Shown in pieces: positions 37,334 through 49,165 of a stretch of DNA of 64,000 bases. The notes below the pieces were generated by a model. The model was given only the letters and a program-made list of their open reading frames with translations, had not been told where the DNA came from and searched no databases. The DNA comes from Malachius bipustulatus (lineage: Eukaryota; Arthropoda; Insecta; Coleoptera; Melyridae). The translations under genes were made by a program, and so were the position numbers. Each line of letters opens with the position of its first letter. The first letter of the stretch is position 1. The stretch spans positions 12,222,268 through 12,286,267 of the forward strand of contig OU342639.1 in NCBI GenBank assembly GCA_910589415.1, written 5' to 3'.

Positions 37334-39791
37334 TTCACCTCAAGTCGACAGAGCAGAGCTAGATCAGAATTTAATTCTCTTATAACATAGTCAACAAAAA
37401 AGAAAATAATTTATTTTTTCTCCTTTTACCTTTTTTTTAATTCAATTCTTCCGCTTTTTCACTTTAAATCCCTGCCTGGTCTAAGTCCGGTCAGGACCCA
37501 TTTTAAACAATCCACTGAAACGAAAAGAGGGGTTGTGTAAACTGCAAATGGACCGTGGTGAATTACGTGTTTAATCAAACTTATCTTTTCTTTAATACGT
37601 TTAATTCGCTTAAACAAAATAAATAAACCTCCTACTATTCAGATTTCCACAATCACAAATATCACAATATTCAATATAACCTCATTCCTCATTTAATTTC
37701 AATTTCATTCGCGGCAAACATGGCCTTGTCCGAGAAGAAATAAGAAGAACACCGCAATAGAATAGAACAATAGAATCGAATAGTAGTAGCAAAATCGGCT
37801 GCGTTCGGGTATTAACTTTTTTTAAGAAAAAGAAGGGAGCATAGTTCTTCACTATATGTAGTATGTAGGTAAGACAAAGTCGCCGCACTTCAGTAATTAT
37901 GGGGTTTGAGAGCTAGCTCATTCCACCCAGACACAAGTTTACGAATTAAATAGTAGAATAGACGACACAGACGGTTCAACGGTTTAGGAGTCTGCAGTTT
38001 GCACGCTAAACCCTGAGGCCACCGCCGGCTCGGGTATTAATCCTATTTAATTTAGTCGATTTATTGTTCGGGTGTACGTTATGGCATGTCATGGCGTGGC
38101 ACGAATGTAGTAAACGCGTTTATTTAAATCCCAACTAGGTTTTGCCAATGTAATAATATAACGCGTTTTGATTGGAGTAAGTCAAATGACGATCGGAATG
38201 CGTATCTTGATCGTTCATGTTCATAACCTTTCGAGATCCAGTCGTCCGTCCCTGTATTCGGTATTTCTATTCTCTACATCTCTTCTTCTAGTTAGAGTAC
38301 AGAGAAGAACAAGCAATTATTATATTGTTCTGCTGTGGTTCGTGGGTGGTTAGAGAATGTAAATAGAATGTAACCAAATAGAGGGATAAGGGCTAATCAT
38401 TTTAATAGCAATAAAGGTGTGTGACTGGGTGTGTTGTTCTTGTTTTAGGTCTTATTAGACATTTTATTTTGAAGTTTTACGCCTATACGTTTTTCGGGTG
38501 TTGGTTGTTTTGTGTGGATATTCTAGTTTATCTAGTTACAGGTTCCAAGGTTACAAGACAGAGTAGTTTAAGACTAACCAGGTTCCAGGTTAGTTACAGG
38601 TTACAGGACTACAAGACAGAGTAAAAATTATATTTCGAGGAAAGTTTTCAGCTTGTCGCTTGTTAGCAATTTTTCGATTACGATAACTAGTTTTCCTACG
38701 AGCACTATAATACAAAGTATATCTCTTATTTTCGCATCGTTATTTGTACGCAAACTATAAGATTTTTCACGTTCATAAAAGGGTGGCGGAAAGTGACATA
38801 AGATATACGCAAAAATTAATTACCGTACAGTTTTGCAGTTATGACAGTGACGTTGACGTATAAAAGTAGCGATCAATAGTCCAAACCATAGAGTAAACAC
38901 TATGTATGATTTATAAAATAGACAACATTCGATGATTCGATGACAACAATAGTGATGGGTAAAGCAGTCGCTTTTGAAACAGTATTTACTTTTACTATTA
39001 AATCACATAATATACATTATTATGCTGATTTATGTATAAGTATTGTTTACTTGTACACTCAAGACACAATACGATAGGTAGTTTAACCGAATTGGGAGGG
39101 CGGGTATTATAAAATACTACAATCAGTTTAAATCGTTTATTTATAAAATAACAAACAAATGAAACGGTATCGGTTATATATATCACGCAATTCTATTATT
39201 TTATAAGACACTCGTAATCTGATAATGGACCAGTCAGACTAGATTTGTCGATTATGGCATATGTTATTTGCTTATTATAGGTAATAATAATTATTAATAT
39301 GAAAAAATTGTCTTTTTATGCTCGTAGGAAAAGTATAGTGTGAAACACGTGCATAAAAGCAATTTCACACTCATTATGGTCATTTCAAGCAAAAGATCGA
39401 ATGATTATTTGGCAAAATAATTCCAATAGTTAACGAATAAATTAATTGAAAAATGAAAATTGAAAAATTGAAAAGTGGTCCAATTATCTTGTAATGTAAA
39501 GAAAAAAGTGTATTACAATATTCCAGACTAAATAAACTATAAAACAGTTAGATTGTTGTATAAATAATTCTAACATTTCTGACCCGTATGATTTTTCAAT
39601 TATTAAGCGTAGAACCACGTTACGTAATGGTAATATGAATCCTGCTGCTGGTGCCATCAAGTTCCATTAACTCGAACTTCACTGATGCTTAAGTCACCAA
39701 TCACCATTATTTTATGTATGACATCGATGACACTTCAGCTGGATAGAATCATAATAAATGTCATAAACGAAGGGTTGGGGGGGGGGGTGTA
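37334..39791. other. Region upstream of PHF5A, no gene seen, repeat-bearing
   Basis: It should contain the PHF5A promoter. A dispersed repeat (38098-38690) begins about 760 bp upstream of the PHF5A start. A 14-bp inverted pair, TTTTCCTACGAGCA at about 38691-38704 and its complement at about 39319-39332, may bound a further element. A G-run lies near 39776-39787. No coding exon seen. Confidence 0.5.
38098..38690. repeat. Unclassified dispersed repeat, copy 2
   Basis: Same-orientation diverged copy of 12130-12620. Shared blocks include ATCCCAACTA, TTTTGATTGG, TTCGAGATC and GGTTGTTTTGTGT, then TTTTTCGATTACGATAA near 38675. This copy carries an extra internal stretch (about 38540-38625) made of repeated GGTTCCAGGTTA/GGTTACAGG words. 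Confidence 0.6.
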
Positions 39792-39800
39792 TTAATTGTA

Positions 39801-41353
39801 ACAAGAGGCTACAGCATAGACTGTTACGGACGTTCCCGTAATGCGTTTGCGCAAAAGCGGCCATTGGAACGGAAACATTTATGATACAAATAAACTTGGC
39901 GCGCAAATGAACTCAAGTTTCGTCATTGCGTCGACTTGAGAACAATAATAAGACAGCCAGAGCCAGAACCGCCTAGTCGCTTTACTCAATACTACTAGGT
40001 ACACAAATTTATATGAAGTCTTAGACAAGAATTTGGTGTTTTCTCTAATTTATATAATTTATCTTTGGAAATGAATGATCCGTATGACTTGGAGACAATA
40101 GTTCAACTGGGAGAGCACTTAACTTTTTGTAAGTATAAATTTTCAAAGTTACGTCAGAGGTCCTTGAGGCTACTTGGAAACTTCTGACACTTGGGCTTTA
40201 CCACAGCCATACGATATTTATTTACATATTTATTTTTATCGTCCATAGTTAATCCTAAATTTTTAACAGATCTTTGAAAAATAATAATTAAAAAATTCTA
40301 ATACAATAATTCATCATATATATATAGTCTGTTATATGGTCTGTTGGTAAATACCACTGAATTTTGCAACACCACAAGGCTATATCAGCTGGTTTACAGC
40401 AACATATGCGTATTACATCGTCCTCATCTCGGATACCCCTTCTGTATATTTACCACAACTAGTGTATCACAAATAACTATTATAATATATTTTTTCTGCG
40501 ACGGGGAAAAAGTATGACATTTGATCCTTTTTGGCAGGTAAAAAAAATGCTTCTTTATATTAACTGCTTTTTGCCAGGGAATAAAATTTATTAACTACAT
40601 ATTACCTATAATATTTATTGTACGTACCTTATTGTAAGAATATATTAGTATAATTATTATTTGTTAGATCTGTAATTTTATAAAAAAAAATAAAAGAAAA
40701 TTATTTTTTCATAATTATTCATTTGTTATTCCTTAATTGCACCATCATGACACTATTATTATATATATAAGGCTAAAAGTTCGAAATGGAAATTACATAC
40801 ATCTAAATATGACAATATCAAATAGCCAATAAAAATAAAAAATTGCTAATAAAGGTTTAATCTAAAAAAATATATTGCATTATTATAATCCCCATTTGTT
40901 TGCATTTTAATATTATACATAATATTATGGCATAAGTGAATTTCGTTTAAGAAACTGGGTGTTCTTTAAAAACTCGATAGAAGCAAATAGGTAGGTACGT
41001 AAATAATATTTTTTTAATAAGGAAATGCACTTCTAGTCCCAAGTATTTCCATATTGGCCATGAATTATTATTTTTCCTGTTATGTAATTCGTATTTTTCA
41101 TTGAATAAGCGCGCCTATATGACAATATAAAATTTTTAATTTTTCTGATAAATTAATGTTGATTCGGAAACAATAATAATTATTTTTAACATAAAGGTTT
41201 GATTTATTATCATTATTGGCTGATCAACCCTACCCCCTACCTATCACAGTGAATATTTTGATATTTCAAGAGATTGCCGCGCATTGGTCACGGCCGCTTT
41301 TGCGCAAACGCATTACGGGAACGTCCGTAACAGTCTATGCTGTAGCCTCTTGT
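39801..41353. mobile_element. Mutator-like (MULE-type) nonautonomous element, 1553 bp
   Basis: The terminal inverted repeats are 62 bp and identical (39801-39862 and 41292-41353), starting ACAAGAGGCTACAGCATAG and ending GCGCAAAAGCGGCC. They are flanked by a perfect 9-bp duplication TTAATTGTA (39792-39800 and 41354-41362). Long perfect ends with a 9-bp duplication fit the Mutator superfamily. There is no transposase; the body is AT-rich while the ends are GC-richer. Perfect ends imply a recent insertion. An exon-like ORF inside is listed separately. Confidence 0.88.
40071..40128 (+). other. Exon-like ORF inside the Mutator-like element
   Basis: An ATG at 40071 opens 19 codons (MNDPYDLETIVQLGEHLTF) that run into a strong splice donor GTAAGT at 40129. 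It sits about 270 bp inside the left end. It could be the first exon of the ancestral transposase or a captured host exon; it could also be chance. No matching downstream exon was found. Confidence 0.3.
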
Positions 41354-41759
41354 TTAATTGTATTGTTGGTTGCATAATACAATACCAAGGATATTATCGA
41401 TGGACTGGATAACAATTATTATGATAAGGATCGTAAACTAAATTAATAATAAATATTTGCGCAATTAAGTTTTATCATTTAATGGTTTTTACCGGCGCAT
41501 AGGTAACTACTGAGTATTCAAAGAGAGCTATAGCTTCAAACCACGGTTTCAAACTCAAACCCCGTTAAATAATTCCCGGCAACACGTAACACAGTTTCAT
41601 TGAGAATGGATAAGTAAGAGATCCCGATCAATTAATGTCCAAGTAACGCGAATCGACGCAAGAGGGCGGCATAGGCCGTTAAGTTATGGAAATTGATTCC
41701 CTTTCGTATTTATAAAACCTGATAGTAGATGACTCCGCTTGAATGTAAACAGTCTTGTT

Positions 41760-41767
41760 TATAAATA
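41760..41767 (+). promoter_or_regulatory. Possible TATA box upstream of the 42-kb exon
   Basis: TATAAATA lies about 300 bp upstream of the ATG at 42062. A CAGTGAGTAGAGTGAGTG stretch follows about 40 bp downstream. AT-rich background makes chance matches common, so this is weak. Confidence 0.25.
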
Positions 41768-42061
41768 ACTGACAGCTGTCTGATAACGTAAGTGTGCGCA
41801 CCGGAACAGTGAGTAGAGTGAGTGTACGGGTTTAGCGTTTTGTAAGTTGACATTTCGTGTACAAATCAAATTTGAAAAATTTCCAACCGCCGGTTAATTT
41901 AAATCGGTTAGGTATTTGTTTTAATTAGCATAACAATTTTATCGTCCTTTGACGCCGTGTATCTTCATTTTTAGTTGTTATTATTGAGTATATAGGTATC
42001 TACGGATACTGAATGAACGTAAAGTGTGAAGCTTGGTTGCTGTTATTATTTTATCGACATT

Positions 42062-42233
42062 ATGCCGGACCGGTTTAGAATATCAAAATCAGAGGACACT
42101 AATAACATTTACGAGAAATATAACTGTGATAGGGATAGGATAGTTGATGAAGAAGATCAACCTACAATTAAATTACTACCACGTAGTACTAGCACCAGTC
42201 AGGAAGCCGATGGATGTCATCACCAGGAATCAG
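42062..42233 (+). CDS. Candidate first coding exon, possibly an SLC12 cation-chloride cotransporter
   Basis: The ATG opens 57 codons plus one base and ends at CAG|GTTCGT. The peptide begins MPDRFRISKSED and is acidic and hydrophilic (DRDRIVDEEDQPTIKLL), ending near CHHQES. An N-terminal RFx(V/I) motif is the docking site for the SPAK/OSR1 kinases and is found near the start of NKCC and KCC transporters, whose first exons are similarly hydrophilic. No downstream exon with membrane segments is visible in the remaining 22 kb, so a very long first intron is required. It may instead be an unrelated gene's first exon or spurious. Confidence 0.4.
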
Positions 42234-43677
42234 GTTCGTTTTATGTACCTACCTACCTCCTGCTATTATTGAATGGTGAAGGGTTGTTTTTCGAATGATG
42301 TACGTACTATAGTGGGTACTTTGCAGTAGGTACATTAATTAAGGACGGACGAGTGAAATAAAACACGCAACTAGGTAATAAAGGTACCTATAAGTATTTA
42401 TAATACCGCCTCCCGTGTCCTGCTATCCTGATACCTATTATATCCCTAAAATAATAAGTTTTTTTGTACATAATGTTATTAAGTGTATATATTTTTCCTA
42501 CCTGTTGGAAATATCACGTGTAACTTTGTTTGTGATATTAAATTAAATAGTCCAAGTCCAAGTCGTGGGGTATCATCCCTCATTACCCGCACCTACCTTA
42601 CCCTACATATAGGTAGGTACTTATTTATTTACCCACTTACTGATTCTGAACAAAATCTATAAGGATTTATCGACTGATGGCGAGTTAAGTTAGAGTTGGA
42701 GGTTGGGGTTGGAGAAGCAGAGTTGGAGAGAGAATAATCCAGTTCATGGCCAAGTTAGGTAGTTTTCTAGTTTATGATGGCAAGGGTAGTAGAGTAGAAC
42801 AAAAGTCGAAGCAATTTAATCATGCGAAGCGAAGCGAAAGTATTCAGTTTATTATATACATAGGTATATACCTACTTAGATAGCAGCAGATGCATGATCT
42901 GATATTAGATTCCAAAACAAATCCCCTCACGATATGGATGGATGTTAATATGTTATATGGATCGATTCGTCGTCGTCTATCCTCTGTCTGTCTGTGCTAT
43001 TTACATCAGTCAGAGAGGGTGACCTTAACAATCGCGTTTTCATTCCATCTATATATAATAGGGAAGTTCGGTTTTATTTTCAGTTTTCAGTTCAGTCGAT
43101 TCGTCCTGCTCCTGCTGAAAGCTGAAATTCATCATGAACGGGGTAGGGGTGCGAATCGTCTACCGTTATACCGACTTGCAAGGTATAAATTATATATTCG
43201 CATTGTAAATGTAAATGTAAATGTACCTACCTAATACATTATTTAATACTTAGTAATGCAATTTACACCCTTTAGTCTAGCACTGTTCCTGTTATATTAT
43301 GTATATAGGTACATATTTATAGGTGTAATAGATATTTTTACTTTACCAACTCTATAATACCTATTACAATTAACATTAATTTAATCCACAAATTTATTTA
43401 TTTATTTATCGGTTTTATTATAGGTATTCAATTAATTATGTACTTATTAATTTTGATGAAATTATTTGATTTGATAACTAGACCTGATTATTTACCTACC
43501 TACCAAAGTGCAGATTTATCTCCTCGGCAGAACTCGTTCTAAAGACACCCGGCCGAGAATTAATAAAAAAAATTCTCTTGTTTTTTATTTATTAATACTA
43601 AATCGACTAGTCATAGGGGTTTCATATTTTCCAATAGACTTTTCTAATCCGGTGTAAGATGTAATGGTCCAGGTTAA
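42234..43677. other. Putative intron sequence, no exon seen
   Basis: AT-rich sequence studded with short TAGGTACCTA-type words (about 42300-43500) and a small TGTAAA tandem (about 43203-43222). The frame at 42890-43234 has no protein-like features. Confidence 0.45.
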
Positions 43678-43681
43678 TATA

Positions 43682-44573
43682 AAGGGTGTCAGAAATTAGT
43701 AGGTCAAGCTCTTGACCACAGGATTCTTTGGCCAAAAATAATGGGGCTATACTCATGTAAATTTTCACATAGACGTCCTTTTCTCAAAGTATTCTGTTAA
43801 AATTTTGCACAAACTTCTTTCTTATGATGACACTTTTAGCTAGAATTTGTTCATATAGAGAATCGAAGCGTGAGCGGAAGGAACGGCTGCAGAACCCCTT
43901 TCCCCCCCCCCCCCCCCCAAACTTTTTTCCGGGTACGCTTCTGGTTCGAAGCTATCGTTTTTTAAATCATGCAAGCATTCATATCCATTATTTTCCTCAT
44001 TCCTGTAAAATTTTGATCCTGGGTTCGGTTTAAGAGATATTTGACTATGTTTCATTGATAAATTCGATGTTTTAGAACAAAAAATTTCTAAGTAATAATA
44101 ATCAAGTGTAATTTTGGCAAGAGTTTTGATTAAACATACATTTTATTACCTCGTAACTCACTCAAGCTTTGAATTTAATTTTTTTTTTCCAAGTTGCCTA
44201 AAACATCGATTTTATCAATGGAACATAGTCAAATAAGTTGAAATATCTCGTAAACCAAGCCCTGTATCAAAATAAGTAGGAAAAATCTAAGGGGGGGGGG
44301 GGGGGGGGTTGTTCTCCAACCCTCGTTCCTTCTGCTCGCGCTTCGATTCTCTGTGAACCAAATCTAGCAAAAAAGTGTGTCGTCATGAGAAAAAAATTGT
44401 GCAAAATTTTAACTGAATACCTTGAAACGCCACGGAGATATTAATAAAAAGTTTATTTGTGACACCCTTTATCTGGACGCCTATGTGAAAAATGACATGA
44501 AAGTCCCATTATTATTGGCCAATAATAATCTGTGGTCAAGTGAGCTTGACCGACTAATTTCTGCGACACCCTG
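43682..44573. mobile_element. Long foldback, 892 bp, with internal poly-C and poly-G tracts
   Basis: Ends AAGGGTGTCAGAAATTAGT and ACTAATTTCTGCGACACCCTG are inverted, with TA outside. Arms mirror each other over about 350 bp (e.g. GAGAATCGAAGCGTGAGCGG on the left and CGCGCTTCGATTCTC on the right). A C-run (about 43902-43918) in the left arm pairs with a G-run (about 44292-44309) in the right. No transposase. Confidence 0.88.
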
Positions 44574-45082
44574 TATAAAAAAATGGTCTTGCTCATCAAT
44601 CGCGTAAATAGTGAATTTTTATGAATTCAAGGGAAAGTTGTAAATGAAAATAAGTAAAATGTTGAAATTTAACAAATTTTTTCAGTTTTTCCTAAAACGT
44701 AAAAAATAGTTTATCCATTTAATTTTGTTTTTTTTTTACGAAATTTACAACATTTTTGCGTTTTTTACATTTTTAATATTTTGGAAAAATGAAGAAAAAG
44801 GTAAAAACTTAGCCAATGTCAAGTTGCTAGTAATTTTGTTAATGGAATAATGGAAAAATACTTATTCCAAACTTTCTACTAATCGAAGCTAAATTCGAAG
44901 CTGAATTTCGAAGATTAGAAAGAAATAGTAAAAGAAAACGTTTAGACAATTTTATAAATTTTTGTCGTGTCATTTTCGAGTTATTATGTTTTTTTTTAAA
45001 TGTAAAAACCGTAATAACTTCTTTATTTTTAGGAAAAAAACATATCGAGTTTTATATCATTGTTTAAAAAAAAAAACATCTA

Positions 45083-45830
45083 CCGTGTGTCCCCGGATAG
45101 GTGAAACAACTCTTATAAAAGACAAAAATTTTTTGATTTTAATTTTAATTTTTTGGGGTTCAGCCCTGCTTGGCTAAAGAGTAATTTCTAACAAAATATT
45201 AGTTTTTAAAAATCAAGCATATACCTTGGAAATAAAATAAAAAAACATTTTTTCTGTGGAGTAAAGTGCCTGTATGTGGCAATAAATACGAAAAAATGTT
45301 ATTTGAAAAAGTTGTTCAGAATCAACATTCAGGTCTCTATACCAAATTTCAAAATCATAGGTCAACTTTTATTTTTTCCTTTTATTTTTATGTTTTATTT
45401 CACAAATCAAAGAATTTCATTTGTAACAAAGACTGATATTGACAAATTGCTATTGCTATGGGTACAATTTGATTTTTCCATGGCAGTCATTGTTACAAAA
45501 TGAAATTCTTTGATTTGTGAAATAAAACATAAAAATAAATGAAAAAAATAAAAGTTGGCCTATGATTTTGAAATTTCGTATAGGGGCCTAAATGTTGATT
45601 CTGAACAACTTTTCCAAATAACATTTTGTCGTATTTGCCACATAAGGCTCTTTACTCAACAGAAAAACCGGTTTCTTGGAAATTTCCAAGGCATGCTTGA
45701 TTTTTGAAAACTAATATTTTGTTAGAAATTACCCTTTAGCCAAGCAGGGCTGAACCCCAAAAAATTAAAATTAAAATAAAAAAAAATTTGACTTTTATAA
45801 GAGTTGTTTCACCTATCCGGGGACACACGG
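45083..45830. mobile_element. Long foldback, 748 bp, CCGTGTGTCC ends
   Basis: Ends CCGTGTGTCCCCGGATAGG and its exact complement at the right are flanked by TA. Arms are nearly identical inverted copies (e.g. GGGGTTCAGCCCTGCTTGG and CCAAGCAGGGCTGAACCCC), meeting in a short centre near 45450. Almost the whole unit is one palindrome. Ends differ from the CAGGGTG group. No transposase. Confidence 0.9.
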
Positions 45831-48317
45831 TATGTAAACCGAAAATTTGGAGACCGTTTCAAGGTGAGACATCAAGCTTCGAAATGCTCTCATCAAAACT
45901 TATAAGAAAAATTCATTTGGAAAACGGGGGTACTAAAACCGCAGAGTGTTTCTGCACGCCTTCAAGTATCACCCCGTAAAAAATTTATTGAGTTTTTTTG
46001 AGTTTAGGTCCAATCCCTTGGGAATTTAGAAGTTTATCCCCAATCAAAATTACGCAAAATTTTGGGGTGCCAAATTTTTTACCCGTTTTTCTACACACGC
46101 CACTGGCTTATTAACAGAAAAAGAAACATATATTTTTTTACACTACCTTATTGAAATTCGAAAAAGTTCTTCTCATCCCATTAATTTAGTTCAATAAAGT
46201 TTTGTTCCCTCTTGCATATGCAGGGGTTCGAAAAGTGGCAATTTTTCTAAGACTCGACCGATTTCCAGTTCCTCCAGTTCCTATCGTTATTAAATTACGA
46301 GATACAGATCCCGGTTAGAATTGTTAACCTCGTCAGGTTAGAATTGATAAATTAATTGTTTATAGACGGAGAGGGACGAGTTATAGGTGTTGGTCTCGTA
46401 GAAGATTTTTTCGCCTATTTTTCAAAAAAATTGTTTAAATGTTAAATAAGATTTTTAAGTGATGAGTAGAAAAAAAAATGAATGAAATTTTATACTTTAT
46501 AGAGCATGAATATGTCGCGAATCAAATACTAATTGAATTAGAAAGTGCGCTTTTCCCCTTCTGTATGGGACACCCATTTCGAAACACCCAGTGCTAAGGA
46601 AAACCTTATTTTGCACTTGAAAAAGTTTAAATATTTGATTTGAGCTGAATTTTATTACGATTTTCTTTTAATAAATCCTCAGTTCAATATTTATTTAAGC
46701 TAATATTGATATACGAACGTATACATTATAATACATTGTAAACATGAGTTATCCGAGATAAAACCACGCAGATGCTATTTTTATAAAACGTAATGTCAAC
46801 ATGAAATACTTTCAGTTATTTATTATAAATGTAATTATATTTTATTATTAAAAAATTGAACACAAATACAATCTTTAAATGATAAGTCAATAAGATGAGA
46901 GAACTGGGAGGGGGGGGGGATGATTCGAGTTTGAATTTCTTTCAGGCTTCCTTTTAACTTCTGACATGTTTAATGCCCAAATAACGATCTCCTTAAATGC
47001 GGAATCCTCGTTTTTCCAAGGAAATGCGGACACTCTGGGAGGTGCTTTACTCACAATAAAAGGAGAGTTGCAGTATTGGCATTGGTTAGCTAGAAATTCC
47101 TCGATACAAGAGACGATGTTTTAGTGAGGTTATGTGAAGTTTGAGAAGTTTTTCTATGATGTCTTTAGAGTATCGAAAGGGTTTTTGACCAGCAGAGCTT
47201 TTAGGTACCATTCGAAGCTTCCACTCGATTCTTCCAATTAAATAGCCGATTTCAATTCTATGAGAAGCGTCTAGAATATTTTGATTACTTACAATTACAG
47301 ACAGCAATTTATAATTAGAGCAATACCTATTTGTTTATATCGTGGAAGAGAAACAACTAAGTTGCCGTCACAATCACCTGTAAGCATTTTCCCTTTGGCA
47401 AATGGTAAATTCGTGTGCACTGTTACAACTTCGCCTATAAGTAGAGCTATTCTTTCATCCTTAATAATCTCCAGGAAGAATGAAGTTTCCATTGACAGTT
47501 CGAGCAAATCTCCAGTTTCCTTTGCAATTTTCAAATGATCAAAATAAGACAATCAATGAGAGTCAAGAGTGATCTCATGAAACATTGTTTTGAAAATGCT
47601 TTATTCAATTATTTTAAAATAGGTTCTAGAATAAATGTTCAGCCAAGGCACATAGTCGACTCTGCTGAAGCTCATTTGAGCTTAAGTACCATTATAATAT
47701 TATAAAAGTGAGCATTCCTATAATATATGTTCATTCTTATCTTGGACACAGTGTATATATGACATATAAAGGTAGGGATAATGGCTATTAATACAAAGCC
47801 TGAGTAAAGCGGCTAATAGAGAGAAGAGTGTAATAATTATCTTTAAGAATTAATCAGTCAAGTTAGTTTTTTTTTCACTGCATTGATTTTCCCGGAACAG
47901 CTATTTGCAGACGACGGTTTATTTTTCGACCTTCGTAACAGAATTCCAGGGAGAAAATGCTTAAATATTTCAATTATGTGTTCCAGTTCGCGGTCTTCAT
48001 TACTGCCGGTAAATAGACTGGAATAGGTCAAGTAGATGACTCTCTTTTACAGTTTTCCTTTTCATTTGGCCCGAACGAACTCTATTTCCTCGGCTGCGTT
48101 GAAGTTGGAATCGCAAGCTGTCATTCCTATAAAATAGAGAAAGTGCGCAATTTACTCTTTTATCCGGCACGGTTTCATTATTCTTTAATCTAATTCCTCC
48201 TGTCTCGTGCCTCAAGTAAATTGGATTCAAGAAGTTGAGTTCGCCTTAGCCTGAAACTGGAAACGAAATAGAAAACTGACTGATGTGTATTTTGGTGATT
48301 GCGTCTATCTATTTATA
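45831..48317. other. Intergenic or intronic sequence with a broken ORF remnant
   Basis: Apart from the broken coding remnant at 47086-47581, it holds a partial copy of the 53-kb repeat (about 46070-46115, ACACACGCCACTGGCTTATTA) and a G-run near 46909. No intact exon seen. Confidence 0.45.
47086..47581 (-). pseudogene. Broken coding remnant of unknown origin
   Basis: On the minus strand two adjacent frames look protein-like. One (47295-47552) contains ETGDLLELSMETSFF and GKMLTGDCDGNLVV; the other (47086-47307), shifted by one base, continues with GYLIGRIEWKLRMVP and ends at a stop at 47086. A stop codon interrupts the first frame just upstream (about 47550), with further open sequence before it. 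A frameshift plus an upstream stop suggests decay. I do not recognise the family; a decayed host gene, a transposon gene or a viral insertion are all possible. Confidence 0.35.
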
Positions 48318-49028
48318 CAGGGTGTCCCAGTTTATAGTAGAGTAACTCTTCAGCATCGATAGAAAAAGTAATTTAAAGGAAGAAAGTTTTATACAACGTG
48401 ACTCGAAAAGTTGAGTTTTCTGAAAGAAAATAATTTTTTTGAATAGGTATCTCAAAATTGGCTCATTGGAATTTCTAAAAATATTTCACAGTAGCTGCGT
48501 TAATTGAAGTAGGCATGATGCTTCCAAAGAAACATTGTTCAATTCAGTGACGGAGATCTGGGTGTGTTGTTTTGTTACTTTTTTATTGAATAATTTCTAC
48601 ACCACTGACTAATGTAGATTTCATATTTTTGGTAGATACCCCGTTTTGTTTTTGTTGTAGGACGCACCTTAAATCGGATATTCCACAATGTAGGAACCCA
48701 TGCAAGTTTTTTTTTAATGAAACACGCTTTAATGATCCCAGAAATTATTGATTTCTGGTAGGTAATACTCAATAGCATTGATTATACAATAAATACAATA
48801 GCAAAAATGCTATAATTGTATTTAAGTCAGTGGCGTGGAAATTATTCAATAAAAAGGGTAATCACACATCCAGATCTCCGTCACTGGATTGAATAATGCT
48901 TCTTTGGAAGCATTAAATCATGTACCTACTTTAATCAACTTTTAGAAACAATTTTGAGAAATAATTTCATTGAGTCAATTTTGAGATATTCAAAAAAATA
49001 ATTTTCTTTCAGAAAACAACACCCTGAT
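48318..49028. mobile_element. Long foldback with CAGGGTGTCC left end, right end incomplete
   Basis: TA then CAGGGTGTCCCAGTTTATAG at the left. Arms match from about 48405-48590 (TTTTCTGAAAGAAAATAATT, GACGGAGATCTGG) with the inverse at about 48830-49015 (CCAGATCTCCGTC, AATTATTTTCTTTCAGAAAA). The right arm lacks the outer ~90 bp and ends at AACACCCTGATATA, where the next foldback begins. Confidence 0.8.
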
Positions 49029-49165
49029 ATACAATGTGTCCCAGATTCGCGTCTCTATACAGGGATATCAGCTCCTATTACACTTACAGCAATGGTTAAA
49101 TGGGGAAAGTTTTAGGGGAAACTTTGTGCATTCGATAACCGGTTTCAGATTTACGATCGGTCAAT

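Noticed and set aside
38691..39332. Possible 640-bp element bounded by TTTTCCTACGAGCA and its complement
   Set aside because: The inverted repeats are only 14 bp and no target duplication can be seen, so I could not support an element.
42300..43500. Frequent TAGGTACCTA/TACCTACC words as telomere-like repeats
   Set aside because: They are scattered short words, not tandem TTAGG arrays; probably a compositional feature of this genome.
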